From: Rhizobium sp. BT04
GTDB lineage: Bacteria; Pseudomonadota; Alphaproteobacteria; Rhizobiales; Rhizobiaceae
Assembly: GCF_030053135.1 (NCBI RefSeq)
Contig: NZ_CP125651.1
Span: 124,001 to 188,000 of the forward strand
DNA length: 64,000 nucleotides
Direction of reading: 5' to 3'
Numbering within the stretch: position 1 is the first letter of the stretch; every line of letters starts with the position of its first letter. Positions 37,834 through 46,341 of this stretch are shown in pieces. The position numbers and the translations under genes were made by a program. The notes beneath the pieces are model-generated. The model made no database searches, was not told where the DNA came from, and saw only the letters and a list, made by a program, of their open reading frames with translations.

Positions 37834-39156
37834 TCACGCCTTGAGCACGATCTCGATCACCGGCACGGTAACGTCCGGGCGCCGGACCGGCAGTTCGAGC
37901 GTGATCATGCCTTCCGGCACCATCACGCCGATATTGGAATCCACATCCCTGGTGTGGCTGAGCCAACGCACCTCGCTGGCGTCGTGCAGGAACTGCGCAT
38001 AGGCAATCCTGTCGGCAAGGCCCTCGATGTGGATGTGGCGATAAGGCCAGTTATAGACATGCAGATAGAGGCGGTTGCCGCGCTGGGTGTAGCGGCAGCC
38101 GGCCGGCACCGGAAAATCGGACGGGCCGGCGCCGTAGATGGAGCGCGCGTTGACCTCGATCCAGTTCCGGTAGACCTCCAGCGCGTCGATGGCGCGCGCA
38201 TCGAACGTGCCGCGGCCGGTCGGGCCGACATTCATCAGCAGGTTGCCGCCGAGCGCGACGGAATCGATGAGCAGCTGGATGATCTGCTCCGGGCTCTTCC
38301 AACTATCCTCGTCGCGGTGGTAACCCCAGGAGCCGCTGAAGGTGTGGCAGGCCTCCCAGAGCACGCCCTGACTGGCGATGGCAGGCGCCACGCGCGGCGT
38401 ATATTGCTCCGGCGTCGTCACGTCGGGCAGCTTGCCCGGCGGCAGATCGAGACGATTGTTGACGATGATTTCGGGCTGCAACTGGCGCACCAGCTCAAGC
38501 AGCCGCTCGCTCTCCCAATCGGCGCGCCCTTTGCCGGGCAGGCCGCGATACTCGCGCTGGGGATAGCTGAAATCGAACCAGATGATGTCGATCCGGCCGA
38601 AGCCGGTCAAAAGCTCGCGCACCTGTTCGCGCATATAGGCGGCGTAATTGGCGATGTTGCGGCCGGCATTCAGCGCCTCGGCACCCGGATGGTTGCGCAG
38701 CGGATGGTGAAGGTCGATCGGAAAATCCGGATGGTGCCAGTCGAGCAGCGAATAGTAGAAGCCGATCTTCAATCCCTCGGCGCGAAACGCCTCGACCAGC
38801 GGCGTCAGCAGATCCTTGCCGCAGGGCGTATTCGGCGCCTTGTAATCGGTGACCTTGCTGTCCCAGAGGCAGAAACCCTCGTGATGCTTGGTCGTCACCA
38901 CGACATATTTCATGCCGGCGAGACGCGCCCGGCGGGCCCATTCCCTGGGATCGTAGAGATCGGGATCGAAATTTTCGAAATAGCGCTGGTAGTGGTCCTC
39001 GGTTAGCTCTTCGCGGTTCTTCAACCACTCATGCCGGGCTCCGAGAGCATAGAGACCCCAATGGATGAACATTCCCAGGCGGTCATGGCTGAACCAGGCG
39101 TGCTTGTGCGCCCCTCCCGATACCGGATTTTCCGGCTGGCGTTCCGAACTCGTCAC
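37834..39156 (-). CDS. Alpha-L-fucosidase (GH29)
   Basis: A 440-aa retaining fucosidase. Family motifs are GMFIHWGLYALG (28-39), TTKHHEGFCLWDSKVTDY (88-104), FYYSLLDWHHPDFP and the nucleophile region IDIIWFDFSYP with Asp195. The GTG start at 39156 follows GGAGGAGAAACCT. No signal peptide is seen, so it acts in the cytoplasm on sugars imported by the transporter encoded behind it, removing terminal L-fucose, for example from xyloglucan or glycoprotein side chains. It is the first gene of the operon and is divergent from a LacI-family gene across two operators. Confidence 0.9.
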   Translation of the reverse strand: MTSSERQPENPVSGGAHKHAWFSHDRLGMFIHWGLYALGARHEWLKNREELTEDHYQRYFENFDPDLYDPREWARRARLAGMKYVVVTTKHHEGFCLWDSKVTDYKAPNTPCGKDLLTPLVEAFRAEGLKIGFYYSLLDWHHPDFPIDLHHPLRNHPGAEALNAGRNIANYAAYMREQVRELLTGFGRIDIIWFDFSYPQREYRGLPGKGRADWESERLLELVRQLQPEIIVNNRLDLPPGKLPDVTTPEQYTPRVAPAIASQGVLWEACHTFSGSWGYHRDEDSWKSPEQIIQLLIDSVALGGNLLMNVGPTGRGTFDARAIDALEVYRNWIEVNARSIYGAGPSDFPVPAGCRYTQRGNRLYLHVYNWPYRHIHIEGLADRIAYAQFLHDASEVRWLSHTRDVDSNIGVMVPEGMITLELPVRRPDVTVPVIEIVLKA

Positions 39157-39193
39157 AGGTTTCTCCTCCCTGTTTTCCGGCTCGACGTCATAT

Positions 39194-39205
39194 CGAACCG
39201 GTTCG
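39194..39205. promoter_or_regulatory. LacI-family operator near the fucosidase gene
   Basis: A perfect 12-bp palindrome CGAACCGGTTCG, 37 bases upstream of the fucosidase start. The core GAACCGGTTC is repeated in front of the divergent regulator gene. Confidence 0.8.
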
Positions 39206-39345
39206 GTGACTAATCATCTTGATTGATCCAGCACCTGTCAAGCCAAATTCGTGATCGAAAATTCAAAAACACAAGCCTGGTAAGGCAACCACTTTGAGGC
39301 ATGGATGTTGCGCCGGCCGATAAAATCGGACATAACAAGACATTA

Positions 39346-39355
39346 GAACCGGTTC
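39346..39355. promoter_or_regulatory. LacI-family operator at the regulator gene
   Basis: The palindrome GAACCGGTTC ends 7 bases before the LacI start codon, where a ribosome binding site would lie. It matches the site at 39194, about 151 bases away centre to centre, suggesting looping and autorepression. Confidence 0.8.
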
Positions 39356-39362
39356 GATAGAC

Positions 39363-40370
39363 ATGGCCACCATACGAGACGTAGCGCGCCTTGCGGGAGT
39401 TTCCATCTCGACCGTCTCGCTGGCACTCAACAGCCCGAAGCGGGTCGGCGCAGAGACGCTCGAGCGCATTCAGCAGGCGATAAAATCAACAAGCTACCGC
39501 GTCGACCCGGTGGCCCAGACCCTGGCGCGCGGACGCAGCTCGCTGATCGGTTTCGTGTCCGCCAATCTCGGCAACATGTTCTTCGGCGACATCCGCCGCG
39601 AGATCGAGCACCAGGCGCTCGACCACGGATATTTCGTGCTGATCGCCGACTCATCCGGCAGGGCCGATCTCGAACGGGCACTGCTGGAGCGGCTGCAGGC
39701 GCAGAAGATCGCCGGTATTGCGCTGGCGGCCAACGGGCGCGGCGCGGAATACGCAGCCTTCCTGCGCGACTTCAAGACCCCGATCGTGATGTTCGACCAG
39801 AAGGTGGAAGGTGCCGAGCGCGATTTTGTCGGCTCCGACAACCCGCTGACCACCACCATCCTGACGGAACATCTGCTGCAGCTCGGCCACCGGCGCATCG
39901 GCTTCATTTCCGGCCCCGCCGGCCTGCACACCGCCGACGAGCGCCTGAAGGGCTATATGTACACGATGGCCGGCGCCGGCATGGAGGTCGATCCTTCACT
40001 GGTGGTTGAAGGCGGCTACACCAGGACCGGCGGCCACGCACAGGCGATGCGGCTGCTGACCCGCCGCGACCGGCCGACCGCCATCATCGGCGCCAACAAC
40101 ATGATGGGGCTGGCAACCCTGCAGGTGATGCAGGAAATGGGCTTCCGCTGCCCCGACGATGTGTCGCTGGCGATGGTCGATGACGTGCCCTGGAGCAACG
40201 TCATCACGCCGCGCATCACCATGGTGGTGCAGGATGCGCAGAAGCTCGGCGAACTGGCCGCGCAGCGTCTTCTGGCGAGAATAGCAAGCCCGGAGAGCGC
40301 AGCCCAGCCGCCTGAGGATTTCATCCTGACGCCGAGATTCGTGCGCGGGGAATCGACCAGGCGGCTCTGA
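39363..40370 (+). CDS. LacI-family repressor of the fucoside operon
   Basis: A 335-aa regulator with a standard N-terminal helix-turn-helix and hinge (MATIRDVARLAGVSISTVSL, residues 1-55) and a sugar-binding effector domain (LTEHLLQLGHRRIGFISG, IIGANNMMGLATLQVM). It is divergent from the fucosidase operon with matching operators beside each gene. The inducer is probably L-fucose or a fucosylated oligosaccharide. A short stem, AGGCGGCT/AGCCGCCT (40359-40377), overlaps its stop codon. Confidence 0.93.
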   Translation: MATIRDVARLAGVSISTVSLALNSPKRVGAETLERIQQAIKSTSYRVDPVAQTLARGRSSLIGFVSANLGNMFFGDIRREIEHQALDHGYFVLIADSSGRADLERALLERLQAQKIAGIALAANGRGAEYAAFLRDFKTPIVMFDQKVEGAERDFVGSDNPLTTTILTEHLLQLGHRRIGFISGPAGLHTADERLKGYMYTMAGAGMEVDPSLVVEGGYTRTGGHAQAMRLLTRRDRPTAIIGANNMMGLATLQVMQEMGFRCPDDVSLAMVDDVPWSNVITPRITMVVQDAQKLGELAAQRLLARIASPESAAQPPEDFILTPRFVRGESTRRL

Positions 40371-40392
40371 GCCGCCTCTCCAACACTCCTCA

Positions 40393-40558
40393 TCAAGGCA
40401 AGGGAAGAGGTGTGCCATCGTCGAGGCTGTCGGCCCAAGCTTGGATCGACCGGTGATCGACAACTCTGCCCTGGTCCACATCGGCTAGCGCCTCCAGTGT
40501 CCGGCGCCGACGCCTGCGCAGGCAGCGGAACATGCGCGGTCGGCACCTTGATTTCCAT
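40393..40558 (-). pseudogene. Remnant of a ribbon-helix-helix (CopG-type) antitoxin-like gene
   Basis: An ATG at 40558 with GGGAG upstream begins MEIKVPTAHVPLPAQ, which resembles the N-terminus of small RHH proteins. In another frame the 3' part reads RRTLEALADVDQGRVVDH then AWADSLDDGTPLPLP and a stop, the usual C-terminal tail of CopG-like regulators. The DNA-binding helices between them are missing, so an internal deletion of roughly 40 codons with a frame change is inferred. No toxin gene follows. The rest of 40371-40722 holds only the promoter of the GntR gene. Confidence 0.5.
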
Positions 40559-40634
40559 CGAAACTCCCGATCATCCCAAGCTGCAGGCAAACAGGGACCA
40601 TCGCCGCGTGTCCATTGAAAAAGGACGCAATTTG

Positions 40635-40648
40635 TCATACATGTGTGA
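40635..40648. promoter_or_regulatory. Candidate GntR operator
   Basis: A near-perfect palindrome TCATACATGTGTGA (one mismatched pair) lies 75 bases upstream of the GntR start codon. Symmetry and length fit FCD-type GntR sites, and position suggests autoregulation. Confidence 0.45.
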
Positions 40649-40722
40649 TGAATCGTGAATTTCGCAATGCCGCGCATTTGGACGGCGTTCGGATCAAGCC
40701 GATGCGGGGGTTAGGTGTGGCT

Positions 40723-41451
40723 ATGCAGATGAAGGATCGCAGCAAAGGTTCCGGGTCGTTGGTTTCACAGGTTGGCGAAAGTCTCCGGCAAGCGATCATG
40801 AGCGGCCAATATTCTGCCGGCGACAAGCTTCCCAGTGAACATGAGCTGACAGAGACGCACAGCGTCAGCCGAACCGTCGTGCGCGAAGCCGTGGCCGCAC
40901 TTCGTTCTGACGGTCTTGTCGAGGTGCGCCAGGGAGCAGGGATTTTCGTGATTGGCGCTGATCCCGCGCTTTCCGGGCGGAAGGCCGACAAGGCCCGCGT
41001 CGTTTCCGATCTGGAAGTGCTCGAGATCAGAACGCCTGTCGAAATCGAGGCCGCCGGTCTTGCGGCCTTGCGCCGCTCGCCTGCGCAGGAGGAGGCGATT
41101 TTCGAATGCCACCGGAAAATCCTCCATTGCATCGAGAGCGATCAATCCATTCGCGAGGCGGATCTCGAACTGCACGCCGCGATCGCCGAAGCCACGAACA
41201 ACCCGCTGTTCAGGCAGTTCCTGGAATCCCAGGGCTCGGCGATCATCCCGCAGTCCAGGCTGGTCCCGGAAACAAGGACCGCCGAACAGACCGCCTACCG
41301 AAAGCTGATCCACAGGGAGCACGAAGCGATCGTCGTCGCCATCTCCGACAGGGACGATCAGGCCGCCCGAAATGCGATGCGCGAGCATCTGGTCGGCAGC
41401 CAGGCAAGGTATCGCAACCTGCTGAAGGATCTGCGAAGCTTTACGAGTTGA
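40723..41451 (+). CDS. GntR-family (FadR/FCD subfamily) transcriptional regulator
   Basis: A 242-aa protein with an N-terminal winged helix (residues about 10-75; SGQYSAGDKLPSEHELTETH, then SRTVVREAVAALRSDGLVEV) and a C-terminal all-helical FCD ligand-binding domain (DLELHAAIAEATNNPLFRQF, HEAIVVAISDRDDQAARNAM) carrying His/Asp metal ligands. The ATG at 40723 is favoured over in-frame codons further upstream, which overlap the candidate operator. FCD regulators typically respond to sugar acids or other carboxylates. It may control the downstream hydrolase/transporter genes, but this is only inferred from position. Confidence 0.9.
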   Translation: MQMKDRSKGSGSLVSQVGESLRQAIMSGQYSAGDKLPSEHELTETHSVSRTVVREAVAALRSDGLVEVRQGAGIFVIGADPALSGRKADKARVVSDLEVLEIRTPVEIEAAGLAALRRSPAQEEAIFECHRKILHCIESDQSIREADLELHAAIAEATNNPLFRQFLESQGSAIIPQSRLVPETRTAEQTAYRKLIHREHEAIVVAISDRDDQAARNAMREHLVGSQARYRNLLKDLRSFTS

Positions 41452-41586
41452 TCGTCGATCCCGGAACCGCCTGGAAGCGTCCGCGACTATTGGCGCGAAT
41501 TGTCCGCTATTTGTCCGGCGCGCGCATTTTCCCGTGTCATCAAATCGCCGAATATGGCTTCATGATCAACCTGCATGGAGCAAAAA

Positions 41587-42153
41587 ATGTCCGGCCATGA
41601 TACTGTCCTTCTCGTTATCGACGCCCAAGAGTCATTCAGACAACGCGATTACTGGGATGAAACCCTGGCATCCCCCTACATCGATCGTCAGCAGGCTCTG
41701 ATCGACGGCGCGGAAGCCGGCGGAATACCCGTCGTCCAGATATTCCATGTCGACGAAAACCCGCCGTTTTCGGAGGCATCCGGGTTCGTCAGGACACTCG
41801 CGCCGCTCAGGATCGCGCCGAATGCGACATTCAGGAAAAACCGCCATAGCGCCCTGGTCGGTTCGGGTCTCGACGTGTGGCTGACCGAGAACGGCGTCCG
41901 TCGGATCCTCGTCTCCGGCATCCGCACCGAACAGTGCTGCGAGACCACGACCCGCCACGCCTCCGATCTCGGCTATCAAGTCGACTATGTCGGCGAAGCG
42001 ACCCTGACCTTCCCGATGGCCGACGCCACTGGGCGCACCTGGAGTGCGCGGGAAATCCGCGACCGGACCGAACTGGTCCTGTCAGGCCGTTTCGCTCGGA
42101 TCACGACCGTCGAACAGGCACTGGCGGGGCGTGGAAAGCCGCTCGCCGCATGA
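41587..42153 (+). CDS. Isochorismatase-family cysteine hydrolase
   Basis: A 188-aa hydrolase. The triad is visible: Asp in VIDAQESF, Lys in FRKNRHSAL and Cys in RTEQCCETTTRHA. Members cleave amides (nicotinamide, ureidoacrylate, N-carbamoyl compounds) or vinyl ethers. GGAG lies 6 bases before the ATG at 41587; the ATG at 41575 overlaps that site. The stop overlaps the start of the GlxA-type regulator gene (ATGA), so the two are translationally coupled, and an ABC importer follows. The substrate is perhaps the imported nitrogen compound. Confidence 0.88.
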   Translation: MSGHDTVLLVIDAQESFRQRDYWDETLASPYIDRQQALIDGAEAGGIPVVQIFHVDENPPFSEASGFVRTLAPLRIAPNATFRKNRHSALVGSGLDVWLTENGVRRILVSGIRTEQCCETTTRHASDLGYQVDYVGEATLTFPMADATGRTWSAREIRDRTELVLSGRFARITTVEQALAGRGKPLAA

Positions 42154-43139
42154 CGGACGCCGCGCAGCCCTTCGATATCCCGGTCTTCGTCGTCGTGCCG
42201 CCGCGCGTGCTGCTGCTCGACGTGGCCGGCCCGATCGAAGTGCTGCGCAAGGCGAACCTCGAACAGCGCACAGTGCGCTTTACCGTCAGCTATATCGGCC
42301 CATCGGCGACGGTCGGCAGTTCGATCGGCCTTGCCGTCACCGGGGTCGCCGCATTGCCGGAACGCCTGCCCGATAGCGCGCTTGTCGTCATTGCCGGCAG
42401 CACCGACGCGCCGATGGAAAGCAGCCATCCGCGGGACGAACAGGAGCGCGCCGACCAGGCTGCCATCGTCGCATGGCTGAAGCGCGCCATTCGCCCGGGA
42501 ATTCGACTGGTCTCGATCTGCTCGGGCGCATTGCTCGCCGCCGAGGCCGGAATGCTCGACGGCCGCGAGTGCACCACCCACCACGGCTGCATGGAGGATC
42601 TGATCAGGCTCGCGCCCACAGCGCGCGTCCAAGACAACCGGCTCTATGTCGAGGATGGAGACCGCCTTACCAGTGCCGGCATCACCGCCGGCATAGACCT
42701 CATGCTGCATATCGTCGCCGAGGCGGCGGGACATGCCTGCGCGCTTGCGGTGGCGCGATATCTTGTCGTTTATCTCAGGCGTGGCGGCTCGGATCCGCAG
42801 CTTTCGCCCTGGCTCGAAGGCCGCAACCATATCCACCCGGTCATTCACCGTGCGCAGGACGCAGTGGTCGCCGACCCCTCTCGGGACTGGTCGGTGGCGT
42901 TACTCGCCCGCCTCAGCGGCGCCAGCCCGCGCAACCTCTCACGGCTGTTCAACGAACAGACCGGCATGAGCGTTACGGATTTCGTCAACCGTATGCGTGT
43001 CGCTCTTGCCCGCGAGATGCTCGCCGGTTCGCGGTTGGACATGGAGGCCGTCGCGATGCGCGCCGGCTTCGGCTCGGCGCGGCAGCTGCGCCGCGCCTGG
43101 AACCGTTTGAATGACGGCCCGCCGAGCGCGGCGCGCTGA
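42150..43139 (+). CDS. GlxA-type regulator (DJ-1/PfpI domain plus AraC domain)
   Basis: A 329-aa regulator. Residues about 8-190 form a class-I glutamine-amidotransferase-like DJ-1 domain with the nucleophile-elbow motif SICSGALLAAEAG, and the C-terminal 100 residues are an AraC DNA-binding domain (WSVALLARLSGASPRNLSRL, AVAMRAGFGSARQLRRAWN). Such proteins control catabolism of nitrogen compounds in related bacteria. The ATG at 42150 overlaps the isochorismatase-like gene. It precedes an ABC importer by 109 bases and is likely its activator. Confidence 0.9.
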   Translation: MTDAAQPFDIPVFVVVPPRVLLLDVAGPIEVLRKANLEQRTVRFTVSYIGPSATVGSSIGLAVTGVAALPERLPDSALVVIAGSTDAPMESSHPRDEQERADQAAIVAWLKRAIRPGIRLVSICSGALLAAEAGMLDGRECTTHHGCMEDLIRLAPTARVQDNRLYVEDGDRLTSAGITAGIDLMLHIVAEAAGHACALAVARYLVVYLRRGGSDPQLSPWLEGRNHIHPVIHRAQDAVVADPSRDWSVALLARLSGASPRNLSRLFNEQTGMSVTDFVNRMRVALAREMLAGSRLDMEAVAMRAGFGSARQLRRAWNRLNDGPPSAAR

Positions 43140-43248
43140 AAGCTAGTTGAAAGCTTCGACGTCATAGGAAGTTGGGCAGCATCGTGGAGGAGACACGGGT
43201 TAAGGGTGGCGAGACGACGATGCGGCACACCACAAGGAGGAGATTTCC

Positions 43249-44262
43249 ATGCGTTCTTCGCGCAGCCTTTTTCACACCGTCGCTTTTTCCGCGCTTCTCA
43301 CTGCAGCGTCATTGATGGCGAGCGCAGCCAGCGCAGCCGACAAGATCACCATCATGGTCGGCGGTTATGAGAAGCAGATCTATCTGCCCGCCAAGCTTGC
43401 CGAATCCCTCGGCTACTTCAAGGACGAGGGACTTGATGTCGAGCTCCTGAACGAAGCTGCCGGCGTCGACGCCGAAAACCAGCTGCTGGCCGGCGCCGTC
43501 CAGGGCGTGGTCGGCTTCTACGACCACTGTGTCGACCTGCAGGCCAAGGGCAAGTTCGTCGAATCCATCGTCCAGTTCAGCCAGGCGCCGGGCGAGGTCG
43601 AAATGGTCTCGAGCAAACATCCTGACATCAAGTCGCCGGCCGATTTCAAAGGCAAGACCCTCGGTGTTACCGGTCTCGGCTCGTCCACCAACTTCCTGAC
43701 CCTCTTCATGGCCTCGAAGGCCGGCCTGAAGCCCGGCGACGTCGTCACCGTCCCGGTCGGCGCCGGCGGCACTTTCATCGCCGCCATGCAGCAGGATCAG
43801 ATCCAGGCCGGCATGACGACCGAGCCGACGATCTCGCGCCTGATCAAGACAGGCGAAGCCGGCGTGCTCGTCGATATGCGCACGGTCGAATCGACCCGAA
43901 AGGCGCTCGGCGGCACCTATCCGGCGGCTTCGCTTTACATGGAAGCCTCCTGGGTCGACGCCCACAAGGAAGAGGCGCAGAAGCTCGCCAACGCCTTCGT
44001 CAAGACGCTGAAATACATCAACACGCATTCTGCCGCCGAGATCGCGGACAAGATGCCGAAGGACTTCTACGTCGGCGACAAGGACGGCTACATCAAGGCT
44101 CTCGACGAGGGCAAGGGCATGTTCACGCCCGATGGCGTCATGCCGGAAGATGGCCCGAAGACCGTGCTTGCGGTGCTCTCGGAGTTCTCCAAGAACGTCA
44201 AGGGCAAGCAGATCGACCTTTCCAAGACCTACACGACGGAATTCGTCAAAAACGTCCAGTAA
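43249..44262 (+). CDS. ABC transporter substrate-binding protein (SsuA/TauA/NMT1 class)
   Basis: A 337-aa periplasmic protein with a signal peptide (cleavage after ASAASAA near residue 29). Family segments are YLPAKLAESLGYFKDEGLDV, LGVTGLGSSTNFLTLFMASK and AMQQDQIQAGMTTEPTISRL. The class binds sulfonates, nitrate, pyrimidine precursors or aromatic amines; the ligand here is unknown. AAGGAGGAG precedes the ATG. It heads an importer operon with the following ATPase and permease genes. Confidence 0.9.
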   Translation: MRSSRSLFHTVAFSALLTAASLMASAASAADKITIMVGGYEKQIYLPAKLAESLGYFKDEGLDVELLNEAAGVDAENQLLAGAVQGVVGFYDHCVDLQAKGKFVESIVQFSQAPGEVEMVSSKHPDIKSPADFKGKTLGVTGLGSSTNFLTLFMASKAGLKPGDVVTVPVGAGGTFIAAMQQDQIQAGMTTEPTISRLIKTGEAGVLVDMRTVESTRKALGGTYPAASLYMEASWVDAHKEEAQKLANAFVKTLKYINTHSAAEIADKMPKDFYVGDKDGYIKALDEGKGMFTPDGVMPEDGPKTVLAVLSEFSKNVKGKQIDLSKTYTTEFVKNVQ

Positions 44263-44270
44263 GGCGTCGC

Positions 44271-44297
44271 GCCGCTTCCGGCCCAACCGGAAGCGGC
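44271..44297 (+). repeat. Hairpin behind the binding-protein gene
   Basis: A perfect 11-bp stem (GCCGCTTCCGG / CCGGAAGCGGC) with a 5-base loop and no T-run, 8 bases after the stop codon. It probably protects the binding-protein mRNA and lowers expression of the genes behind. Confidence 0.6.
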
Positions 44298-44357
44298 CTC
44301 CCGATCGATCCATGGGCATTGCGTGCACGCGCCCAAAGGCACGCCTCAGGTATCATC

Positions 44358-45176
44358 ATGCAACATGACAACAATCAGATCCCGGCGATCGAGCTGGTCA
44401 ACGTCAGCCGCCGCTTCGTCTCGCCGACCGGCAAGTCCCTTACCGCCTTGCGCGATTTCAACATGACCGTCGCACGTGGCGAGTTCGTCGCCGTCGTCGG
44501 CCCGACCGGCTGCGGCAAGTCGACGACACTCAACCTTGTGACGGGCCTCGCACGCCCGAGTGCCGGCGAAGTCCGGCTGATGGGCGGCCCGATCACCGGC
44601 ATCGACCCGCGTGTCGGCTTCGCATTCCAGACCGACGCACTCTTTCCCTGGAAGAACGTCATCGACAACGTCATGGCCGGGCCGCTGTTCCGTGGCAAGT
44701 CACGCACCGAAGCGGAAAAGAGCGCCCGCGACTGGCTTGCCCGTGTCGGCCTTTCGAAGTTTGTCCACCACTATCCCCACCAGCTTTCCGGCGGCATGCG
44801 CAAGCGCGTCTCGTTGGCGCAAACCTTCATCAACGAGCCGGAAATCCTGCTGATGGACGAGCCCTTTTCGGCGCTCGACGTGCAGACCCGCACCGTCATG
44901 CACGAGGAGCTGTTGAAGCTGTGGGCGGAGCGTAAGGCCTCGGTGGTGTTCGTGACTCACGACCTCGAGGAGGCTGTCGCACTCGCCGACAAGGTCTATG
45001 TTTTGACGGCCGGCCCAGCGACGGTCAAGTCGGTCTACACGATCGATCTCCCCCGCCCCCGCGTCGTCTCGGAGATCCGCTACGAGCAGAGCTTCATCGA
45101 CTACTGCAAAACGATCTGGGAGGACCTCCGCCAGGAGGTCGAGACCAGCTACCGCCGCGCCAGCGAAGCGGCCTGA
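44358..45176 (+). CDS. ABC transporter ATPase (SsuB/TauB class)
   Basis: A 272-aa ATP-binding protein. Walker A is GPTGCGKST, signature LSGGMRKR, Walker B ILLMDEPFSALD, and the switch His is in VFVTHDLEEAVALAD. It lacks the MalK-type C-terminal domain, as expected for this class. The ATG at 44358 is preferred to an in-frame codon 39 bases upstream because alignment with the family begins with IELVNVSRRF near residue 11. Confidence 0.93.
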   Translation: MQHDNNQIPAIELVNVSRRFVSPTGKSLTALRDFNMTVARGEFVAVVGPTGCGKSTTLNLVTGLARPSAGEVRLMGGPITGIDPRVGFAFQTDALFPWKNVIDNVMAGPLFRGKSRTEAEKSARDWLARVGLSKFVHHYPHQLSGGMRKRVSLAQTFINEPEILLMDEPFSALDVQTRTVMHEELLKLWAERKASVVFVTHDLEEAVALADKVYVLTAGPATVKSVYTIDLPRPRVVSEIRYEQSFIDYCKTIWEDLRQEVETSYRRASEAA

Positions 45177-45187
45177 GGGAGGATATC

Positions 45188-46069
45188 ATGGCACACACCA
45201 CGTTCGAGGCCGGTTCGGCCACGCTGTTTCGCCCGGGCACCTCAGACGCCGAGATCGAAGCCTCCGCACTGAAGGCGATACGGCGGCGCAACACGCTCGT
45301 GCGCTTCTGGCAGATCGCCATGCTGGTCTTCGTCATCGGCATGTGGGAGCTCTCCTCCAACATGCAGTGGATCGACCCGTTCTTCTACTCAAGCCCGAGC
45401 GGTGTTCTTCAGCGCCTCTACGAATGGGCGACCGAGGGCACGACGGAAGGGTCGCTCTGGTATAATCTGTGGGTGACGATGGAGGAGGCGCTGATCGGCT
45501 TCTTCGCGGGCTCGATCACCGGCGTCTTCGTCGGCATCGGCCTTGGCCGCAACCGCTTCCTGTCTGATATTTTCTCCGTCTACATCAAAGCGATCAACTC
45601 GATCCCGCGCGTCGTTCTTGCCCCAATCTTCATCATGATCATGGGTCTCGGCCTGCCGTCCAAGGTCGCGCTCGCCTTCATCATGGTGTTCTTCGTCGTC
45701 TTCGCCAATGCCTTCCAGGGCGTGCGCGAGGCCGACCGCAACATGATCGCCAATGCCCGCATCCTCGGCGCCTCGGACTGGCAGGTGACCCGCACAGTGG
45801 TGATCCCCTCGGCGATGAGCTGGATCTTCGCCAGCCTGCACGTCTCCTTCGGCTTTGCAATCATCGGCGCGATCGTCGGCGAATTCGTCGGCGCCCGCTT
45901 CGGCATCGGCCAGCTCATCTCGATCGCCAAGGGCACCTTCGATGCCGCCGGCATGTTCGCGGCCATCCTTCTCGTCATGGTCGTCACGCTTGTTGCGGAA
46001 TACATCATGACATTGATCGAGAACCGCCTTGCCAAGTGGCGTCCGCAGCAGCACCTCGATACGCAGTAA
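45188..46069 (+). CDS. ABC transporter permease (SsuC/TauC class)
   Basis: A 293-aa inner-membrane permease with about six helices; the N-terminal cytoplasmic segment is about 45 residues. The EAA-type loop reads EADRNMIANARILGASDWQV. GGGAGG lies upstream of the ATG. With the preceding ATPase and binding protein it completes an importer of the sulfonate/nitrate/pyrimidine-precursor class. It is the last gene before a strong terminator. Confidence 0.92.
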   Translation: MAHTTFEAGSATLFRPGTSDAEIEASALKAIRRRNTLVRFWQIAMLVFVIGMWELSSNMQWIDPFFYSSPSGVLQRLYEWATEGTTEGSLWYNLWVTMEEALIGFFAGSITGVFVGIGLGRNRFLSDIFSVYIKAINSIPRVVLAPIFIMIMGLGLPSKVALAFIMVFFVVFANAFQGVREADRNMIANARILGASDWQVTRTVVIPSAMSWIFASLHVSFGFAIIGAIVGEFVGARFGIGQLISIAKGTFDAAGMFAAILLVMVVTLVAEYIMTLIENRLAKWRPQQHLDTQ

Positions 46070-46100
46070 TCAAATCCGCCTCCTCCCAAGGCAGATCGAA

Positions 46101-46131
46101 GAGAAGGCCGGGCTCTATGCCCGGCCTTCTC
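46101..46131 (+). terminator. Terminator hairpin after the SsuABC-type operon
   Basis: A perfect 13-bp stem (GAGAAGGCCGGGC / GCCCGGCCTTCTC) with a TCTAT loop, followed by TCATTTAAT. It lies 31 bases behind the permease stop. Confidence 0.8.
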
Positions 46132-46341
46132 TCATTTAATGCACTTAGACCGGCGCCCGCCGTTCAGAAACCCGGGGCGCCCTCACACCGCTGTAAGAGC
46201 GCGCCTGACTACCGCTATCACATCGTCCGGATGGCCGGCCTGAAAAGGTGTTCGCCGTTTCCGAACGCGGGCTCTTCGTCAATTAGCGGGGTTCGCCCGC
46301 CCGTCGGCATTGCCTTATTTCATTCGATCCACACGCGGTCA

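Noticed and set aside
40359..40377. Stem AGGCGGCT/AGCCGCCT at the end of the LacI gene as a terminator
   Set aside because: It overlaps the stop codon, has a 3-base loop and no T-run.
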